Assembly: GCA_025403435.1 (NCBI GenBank)
Contig: CM046344.1
Location: 20,937,652-21,001,651, forward strand
Length of the DNA: 64,000 bases
Origin: Artocarpus heterophyllus
Taxonomy: Eukaryota; Streptophyta; Magnoliopsida; Rosales; Moraceae
Reading direction: 5' to 3'
The first letter of the stretch is position 1. Every line of letters begins with the position of its first letter. Positions 56,939-64,000 of this stretch are shown in pieces. The notes beneath the pieces were generated by a model. That model saw only the letters and a program-made list of their open reading frames with translations. It searched no databases and was not told the DNA's origin. The position numbers and the translations under genes are program-made.

Positions 56939-59900
56939 CTAAGTGAGTAAATATTGCAAATTTCGCATCCCCATAGCTTCCACATGCCTCTCGAAGACTC
57001 TCCCAGTAAGTGTCTTCGTGAATGGATCAGCTAAATTGTCCTCTGACGCGATCTTGCACACCGTGACGTGCCTGCTCTCAACGAAGTCCTTTATCACATG
57101 ATACTTTCGATCAATATGCTGACTCTTCTTGTGAAATCTTGGTTCCTTAGCATTAGCTACCGCCGCACTGTTATCACAGTACAGTGATACCGCCTTATCC
57201 ATACCAGGAACTACCTCAAGATCCACAGGAAACTTGCGGAGCCACACTGCTTCTTTCGAAGCATCACTAGCCGCCACATACTCAGCCTCCATCGTTGAAT
57301 CTGAAGTGCAATCTTGCTTCGCACTTCTCCAACTGATGGCACCGCCACCTAGAGTAAACACAAACCCCGAAGTCGATTTCCTAGAATCCAGGCAAGATTG
57401 AAAATCTGAATCAGTGTATCCTAGAGGAGTTAAATCCTCACCTGAATACACAAGCATATACCCTCGGGTCCTTCTCAGGTACTTGAAAATATGCTTTACC
57501 GTAACCTAATGGTTCGGTCCTAGATCCGCCTGAAATCGACTCACAATCCGGACCGCATAGCTAATATCTGGTCGAGTGCAAAGCATGGCATACATGAGAC
57601 TACCCACTGCAGAAGCATAAGGTACCTTCTTCATGTATTCTCTTTCTTCGTAAGACTTTGGAGGGTCTTTCTTAGAAAGAGTAATTCCAGACCTAGATGG
57701 TTGCCCACCTTTCTTGGAATCCTGCATTGCAAACCTCCTGAGAATTTTATCTATGTAGCCGGCCTGTGACAAAGCTATCATTTTGTTCTTCCTATCCCGA
57801 AAGATCTGGATACCGAGAACAAAATTAGCCTCACCTAAGTCCTTCATGTCAAACTGCTTGGTCAACCATAATTTGACCAATGACAATGCCCCAACGTCAT
57901 TGCCAATTAGCAGAATGTCATCTACATAGAGTAGTAGAAAAACCACCTTCTCATTCTTAATGTGTTTGTAAACACATGGTTCATCCACATTTTGTGAGAA
58001 CCCATAAGTCTTGATCACTTGATCACTTGATCAAATCTTATGTTCCAAGAACGAGAAGCCTGCTTAAGTCCATAAATTGACTTTAGCAGCTTACAAACCT
58101 TACCCTCTTGACCCGCGACCTTGAACCCGTCTGGTTGTTCCATATAAATGGACTCATCAAGATAGCCATTCAGAAAAGCCGTCTTGACATCCATCTGCCA
58201 AATCTTGTAGTCGAGAGCGGCAGCTATGGATAAGAGAATCCGGATGGACTTAAGCATGGCTACAGGTGAAAAGGTTTCCTCATAATCGATTCCTTCCTTT
58301 TGCGTATAACCCTTAGCTACCAGTCTAGCCTTAAAGGTTTCGACCTTTCCATCCACTCATCTTTTCCTCTTGTAGATCCACTTACACCCTATGGGTTTTA
58401 CCCCTTCGGGAAGATCCATAAGCTCCCAGACCTGATTAGTCTCCATAGACTTCATCTCTATGTTCATGGCCTCTGTCCAGAGTCTTGAATCAACATCTTC
58501 CATAGCTTCTGCGTAAGTATAAGGATCCCTGTCATGTTCATTCGGTTCAGCCAAAAAGACTTCCCCATTGAACATATACCTCTCAGGTTGACGCCTGATC
58601 CTCCCACTACGCCGAAGCCCCTGAGGTTGTTATTCAGGTTTGTTTGGTTTTTCTACACTGATCGGAATGGTTTCATTCGAAACCTCCAGAGTAAACGGAT
58701 CACCCCTCAACTCCTCAAGCACAACTTTGCTTCGACGTTTAAAGTCGTTCATGTAACTCTCCTCAAGGAAAGTTGCATTAGTTGAAACCACGACTTTATT
58801 TTCCTTTGGGTTATAAAAATAACCCCCTTTAGTCCCTTTTGGATATCCTACAAACACGCAAACTTCTGAACGTGCTTCCAACTTATTCGGATCCTTAAAC
58901 AGGACATGAGCTGGACATCCCCATATGCGAATATGGTTTAAGGATGTCTTTCGTCTTGTCCACAACTCTTGAGGAGTTTTAGGGACCGATTTTGAAGGCA
59001 CATTGTTCAAAAGATAACATGCGGTTTGTAGTGCATATCCCCAAAAGGATAAAGGCAATGATGAATAACTCATCATGGACCGAATAATGTCCAACAAAGT
59101 CCTATTCCTTCTCTCCGCTACGCCATTCTGCTGCGGAGTGCCCGGCGTAGTCAAATGGGATAAAATCCCATTCTCTAACAAATGTCCCAAGAACTCTTCA
59201 GAAAGGTATTCCCCACCTCGATCCGATCGAAGTGCCTTTATGGGTTTACCCAATTGCTTTTCCACTTCAGCCCGAAACTCCCTGAACTTATCATAAGTTT
59301 CGCTTTTGTGGTGCATCAGGTACACATACCCATATCTTGAGTAATCGTCAATAAAAGTGACAAAGTACTCATACCCTCCTCGTACCCGGATGTTCATCGG
59401 TCCGCAAACATCACTATGCACTAGTTCTAGAACCCCTTCGGCCCTATTGCCCTTAGACCCATATGGTCTTTTAGTCATTTTACCCTCCAAACAAGACTCA
59501 CATTGAGGTATAGATTCTACTTTTAAGTGACTTAAAGGTCCATCCCTTACCAACCTTTGAATCCTATTCAGGTTAATATGGCCAAGGCGCAAATGCCAAA
59601 GATAAGTCTTATTAGAGTGAGAAGTTTTAAGTCTTTTTGAGTCATTATCATTTATCTCAACATTAAGCAATAGGTCCATCTTAGGTTTGATAAAATATAG
59701 ATTATTTTGCATCCATCCAGAACAGATAAAAGATTTGTTTTTACGAATCACCACTTTTTCATTAAAAGATACCACGTAGGAGTCTTTAAATAAAGAAGAT
59801 ACATAAATTAAATTCCTTTTAAATTTAGGAACATAAAAACAATCTTGCAAAATTAAACTCCTATAATTATGAAAATAAAGATGGACATCTCCCACTGCTT

Positions 59901-60900
59901 CTGCTGAGACCAAGGATCCATCGCCCATCCGAAGCGTTAAGTCTTCACGAAGTAGACTTCTCGTTTCTTTGAATCCCTGCAGAGAAACACAAACATGATT
60001 AGTTGCACCGGAATCTATGACCCAAATGACACTGGATTCCTCAACCAAACAAGTTTCTAAATATAGAAGATCACACCTACCTCCCTTGGAAAGGAAGTCC
60101 TTGCAATGCTTCTTTATATGCCCGACCTTACCACAGAAGAAGCACTTAAGCTTCTTTGGGTTCTTCTTCTTCTTCTTCTTGCTCTTGGTAGCAACAGGAA
60201 TAGAAGACTTACCACTCTTGGCCCGTTGCTTCTTTCCATTCCCAGAGTTAGGATTGGAACCAGAAGCAGCTACCATATTGGCCTCTCCACCAGCAGGAGA
60301 CTCCCTGATCAGTAGTTCAAACTCCTGTAACTGTTTCATTAGTTCTGTCAAGGTCATATCCTATCTATTGCTCAAATTAAAAGTAGCTCTAAATGGAATA
60401 AATTCCTTAGACAGAGTCTCAAAGACCATAGTCATCTGAGTTTCAGCATCGATGTCGGCTCCATTGGTTTGAGCCTCAGCGAGGTAACCCATGACCAATA
60501 TCATATGCTCCTTTATAGATGTCCCCGGTCTCTGTCTACTGTTTAAGAGTTTCCGAAGCGCCCCTTGCCGCTTTGTTATGGCTTGGCCTCCAAACATGTC
60601 CTCAAGATTATCCAAGATCTGCTTCGCAGTCTCATAATCCTAATGTTGAGCCTGCAGCACATTGTTCATGCTAGCCATAACATAGTAGCGGGCCTGATCA
60701 TTAGCATCTTTCCAGCGTTCGTACGCTTGGAATTGCTCATTACTTGAGTCTCCCGTAGGCTCGAGAGGACAAGGAGTTGTCAGTACATATTTTAGTTTCT
60801 CAAAGGAAAGGACGACGTCCAGGTTTCATTTCCAATCGTTATAGTTCTCACCGGTTAATTGGTTTTTGTCAAGTATCGATGATAAAGCGTTTTTAGACAT
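56939..60900 (-). pseudogene. gag-pol of element D, catalytic residues intact but frame broken
   Basis: The ATG at 60900 opens Gag (MSKNALSSILDKNQLTG). The zinc knuckle is at 60144-60103 ([14 protein letters not shown]). Protease has DSGATNH with its Asp at 60015. Integrase keeps the HHCC region and all three acidic residues (HSDVCGP, SDRGGEY, AERRNRT). RT has YVDD at 57928-57917. RNase H shows YTDSD, MEAEY and YCDNSAA, and the frame ends YLLT at 56939. Breaks: in-frame stops in gag near 60812 and 60641, then at 60361, 58630, 58357 and 57506, and a frameshift at 58010-58033 from an extra GATCAAGT. Most stops fit a single C-to-T or G-to-A change. It needs help from an intact relative to move. 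Confidence 0.93.
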
Positions 60901-62550
60901 TTTCAATCTACAATAAGGAATCATATACCAAACATAAGCAAACATATATAATAATTTAGTAAGATAACACAATCATGTAAAATTATACAAATGTGTTTAT
61001 GTGTCAAAACCTTGAAAATATCACAACCTTACAACGATAATTCCCAACTCAGAATTCAACAAGCTCCTAGGGGAGTCATGCCAAATTCAATTAGGAACAC
61101 GCATCCCCTCCTGATTAATATATGCCATCCAGGACCCGTATGATCCAGCATATATTAATAATCGTTTCTTTGGCCATTAATTTTATTAACAGAGCTCCTA
61201 GGGGAGGTTAATAATAAAATTAACATGAGTGTATAACCACCGTTTCAATATTTTATCCATGATTTATAATCACCACCTAGGGGTGTGCAACCATAAATCA
61301 TACTAAAATACCTTATCCTTTCAGAGATCCAATATGGTACATGATAGAAATCCCTTCCTAGGGGTCAGGACCACCATGTTCTTCCTATGGACCAACGATG
61401 GAGGCCTTAGGTTCTTTCTTCGAAAACCTTCTCCCACTCAATCTTTTGAAGTCAAGGTTTTATTTTAAAATTATGCATGAACAATTTTAATATGAGCGGC
61501 ACTCCCTATTCTATATGACATGTTATCAATATACATGGCAAATCATATTATAATGCAGACAAGCAAAGCAATCAAGCAAAGCTACAAGCATAATAATAAT
61601 AACCGTAATATTATGGTTCCACCCTAGAGAATAGAAAAATAAGATTACAAGAGAATAATCGAGACATTTATCGATTCTTCATCCTTGAATCCTTAAGCTG
61701 TATCATTCTTCATGTAATATCCATCTTCAAGTCTCCAATCCCGTATGAATCGAACACTTCATATTTCTGGTCAAATCCAAATTTAATGTTTCTCAGAATC
61801 GTCCCAAAAATAAAATTAAAACTGCACCAAAAAATTGCACCTTTTCTGGACATTTGGTAGCTCTCGGTTGGCAGGCCGATCTAGGTGATCGGCCTACCGA
61901 TCACGGTGGTTCGGCCTGCCGAACATGAAGGTTCGGCCTACCGACAGAGCACCAAAATTTCTGCCCCACTGTCGGCTTGTCGAACCGTACGTCCGGCCTG
62001 TCGATTTGTGACCTTCGGCCTGCCGAACTGTGAGGTCCGGCATGCCGACCGAGCAGAAGAAACCTTAATCCAGAAAATACAATTTTAATGCAATTCATCA
62101 ATTTTATTTTCAACAATTCAAAAACATAAAATTAGAGACTCATGAAATACCTGGAGGCGCCATCATCAATCTTTAAGATCCGACTTCTCGTTCCGTCTTC
62201 TCCGAATAATTATTTAATTACAAAATTCTTACAAATTAAAAATTAAATAACAATTCCTAGACGGAGATGATAGTCCGCCATCTAATTACATGAAAAACCT
62301 AGATACACATTCTAACCTCTAAGGAACCATAACCGGTATTAATTAATTAATAAATAATTAAACAACAATTTAATCAACCATAATTAATTAATAAACATTC
62401 CCCATATAATCCATGACAACATATATATATTATATAGAAACCTAGAGTACCATCTCTCTATAAAATTCAATTCAAGCATAGGAGAGACTAAGATCACAAA
62501 ATTTATGCATATAACATAATCACAAACTTGCAAATTTATGTAAAAACCTC
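60901..62550 (-). other. Untranslated leader of element D
   Basis: Between PBS and gag there is 1.65 kb without a usable frame. Its gag-proximal third matches 22718-23037 of C, so it is a normal part of the family. It holds short G-rich words such as CCTAGGGGTGG and CTAGGGGAGG on the minus strand, and the dyad array at 61865-62051. Confidence 0.8.
61865..62051. repeat. Phased dyad array in the leader of D (8 units)
   Basis: Centres at 61873, 61894, 61916, 61938, 61977, 61998, 62020 and 62042. The intervals are 21, 22, 22, 39, 21, 22 and 22 bp. Perfect dyads include GTTCGGCCTGCCGAAC (61910-61925 region). The 39-bp gap splits the array into two sets of four. Confidence 0.87.
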
Positions 62551-62563
62551 GGCTCTGATACCA
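62551..62563 (-). other. Primer binding site of D (initiator Met tRNA type)
   Basis: The minus strand reads TGGTATCAGAGCC two bases after the 5' LTR end, complementary to initiator methionine tRNA. Confidence 0.92.
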
Positions 62564-62565
62564 AT

Positions 62566-64000
62566 TGTTGGAAACAAAGTGCGTAGCGGAATTTTAAAAA
62601 TTTTTCATCAGAGTATTTTCCAAAACACAAGTTTGACATGTTATATGTATAAATTAGACAGATCTTACTAACCTCAGTGTGTTGAAGAACCTCCGCGACC
62701 TGTGTAGAGAAGTAACGTTCCAGAAGAGCCTCAACCAACTGGTCTTCTTTGCTATTCTCTATCCACAACCGGAGTGAGTGTGGGCTCACACATACAGCTC
62801 TTCCACCGGTGACTCTCCTTCCAACCAACAGAGAGAACCCAAAGCTAGTGTTCGTGATTTGTGAACAAAAGCTCTCAGGGAGTTTTCAAATGCTCACTCG
62901 AAGAGTATCACTCTTAATCTCTCAAATTGATCTAAGTAAATCATTAGACTCACTCCCTTTTTATACCTATTGGTCCTAGGGTCAGTCCATATCAGATTAG
63001 GTCTCAAAAAATCGAAACAGAATCAAGTTCGGATCAATATCTGATAAGATCCGCGTGAAAACGCGTAATCTTAACTATCGTCGGTCGGCAGGCCGAACTT
63101 TCTGATAGGCAGGCCGAACAGGCCAGTTCGGTAGGCCGAACACGTCATCCGGCAGGCCGAACTGTCGAGAAAAAATCTCCGCGAATCTTTTATTTTCCAC
63201 CCGAGATTCTAAAGGATAAAGTCTCAGTTTTGATTCAAATAGCCCAATAGAAAAGATATCTGATCAAAACAAACTTTATCAAAATAATCTCTAAGAAAAT
63301 AAATCAATTCACAATAATTCTACAAGTTTATCTTGTTCTAATTGTCCAAAATTAAAACAACCGATAAATAGACAAGAATTACCCGAACGCAATAATTCAA
63401 CAAGTTCATCTTGAACTAATTTTCTTACATAATTAATTCAACCGATAAACAGACATGAATTATTTGATTCTTATAAATTTTAAACCAATCTGATAAATCC
63501 GACATAAGTCACCAATTATTGGAAAAGCACGCCGTGTCGTTACAGGATTTTATGAGCTAGCAAAGGGGACCAAAATGGACCTATAAAGTTCAAGCTCATG
63601 ATAATTATGAAACCCAATATCTCAAATATACAGTTCACAATTATCAACTCCAACGCTACTCCACTAAAAGCTTGGAGCTGCACTCTCGAACTTTATAGAA
63701 TTACGAAGCTCGTGTAGCTAAGTCTCCATGACATATCATAGTGTATCACATCCCCATATGATCATCCATAATCGGCTTAAGGACAAATTCTGTCTTACCT
63801 TCCCGATTATTTTTATCTTACGTTCCATTGTCTCACCATTAGAAAACTTACCATCCAAAGATAGTATACCATTCGGTTACACCTATGTATCCAAATGGTT
63901 GAGCGCTCCAGTTTTTCAATTACAGGACAACGTATATAAGAGGATATCATTACTCCTAAAGAGGAGCTATGGATTCCATATCTATGAATAACAAGTCTAC
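62566..64000 (-). repeat. 5' LTR of D, partial
   Basis: The first 1,435 bp (plus-strand view) align without gaps to 54891-56325. The dyad array is at 63083-63163 with centres 63090, 63111, 63133 and 63154. The window ends inside the LTR. Confidence 0.95.

Larger units (their letters stand above)
54891..64000 (-). mobile_element. Element D: Ty1/copia retrotransposon, recent, right end outside the window
   Basis: Minus-oriented: partial 5' LTR (62566 to beyond 64000), PBS, a 1.65-kb leader, gag-pol 60900-56939, PPT and 3' LTR 56924-54891. Integrase precedes RT, so it is Ty1/copia. I count about 26 differences in 1,435 aligned LTR positions (1.8%) and no indels, indicating a recent insertion. 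About 600 bp of the 5' LTR and the right target duplication lie outside the window; the left flank is CAACC. It is the reference copy for C, I and F here. Confidence 0.95.

Noticed and set aside
61865..62051. CRISPR-like array of palindromic repeats
   Set aside because: The units are only about 15 bp and imperfect, with no unique spacers of constant length beyond about 7 bp. The setting is a plant retrotransposon leader.
61885..62088. Plus-strand frame with repeated FGLPN/VRPA-like words, resembling a repeat protein
   Set aside because: It is the translation of the DNA dyad array. The same pattern appears in other frames and in LTR arrays (55322-55525 minus), with no start context or homologue known.

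Overview
This window looks like nuclear DNA of a flowering plant, most likely a eudicot. It is AT-rich and almost entirely nested LTR retrotransposons and their remains, around one recognisable spliced host gene. I see no rRNA, tRNA, CRISPR or prokaryotic features. The species cannot be fixed from the sequence alone.

Layout, left to right. (A) 349-9297 is a decayed Ty3/gypsy chromovirus of Tekay/Del type with ~2 kb LTRs. (E) 10805-11921 plus 22683-22717 is a minus-strand fragment of a Tat-type gypsy element. (B) 11922-22677 is a near-complete but decayed Tat element with gag, PR, RT, two RNase H domains, IN and an antisense ORF. It sits inside the antisense ORF of E with a perfect TTGAT target duplication. 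(C) 22718-26011 is a Ty1/copia fragment cut at both ends. (I) 26839-28829 is a solo LTR of the same copia family (TSD ATTCA), lodged in an older LTR-like sequence. 29600-30665 is a degenerate tandem repeat whose G-rich strand switches half way. 33114-36716 (minus) is the host gene, an AGD6/AGD7-type ARF GTPase-activating protein in three exons. (G) 37714-43265 is a 3'-truncated Tat-like element whose 5' LTR is split by another copia solo LTR (F, 37997-39965, TSD AGAAC). 45031-51068 carries small DNA elements: a long-TIR MITE and two hAT-like TIR elements, one sitting between two copies of a 312-bp duplication. (K) 51548-54566 is a 3-kb solo LTR (TSD GTTTA). (D) 54891 to the window end is a young copia element on the minus strand. 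Its LTRs differ by about 1.8% by eye and all its catalytic motifs are intact, but its frame is broken by stops and one 8-bp duplication.

The most unusual signal is a short dyad, ideally GTTCGGC-NN-GCCGAAC. It recurs in arrays with centres 21-24 bp apart, close to two helical turns. Arrays occur in the LTRs of gypsy element A, in all four LTRs of the copia family, and again in the leader of D. In the three distinct copia loci the array lies 114-126 bp upstream of a TATA box. The same architecture in two unrelated superfamilies suggests a shared promoter or enhancer module, or a dispersed sequence captured more than once.

Four insertions (B, I, F, K) have perfect 5-bp target duplications, so boundaries there are reliable. 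Three are solo LTRs, showing active LTR-LTR recombination. Most premature stops fit C-to-T or G-to-A change, as expected for methylated, silenced elements.
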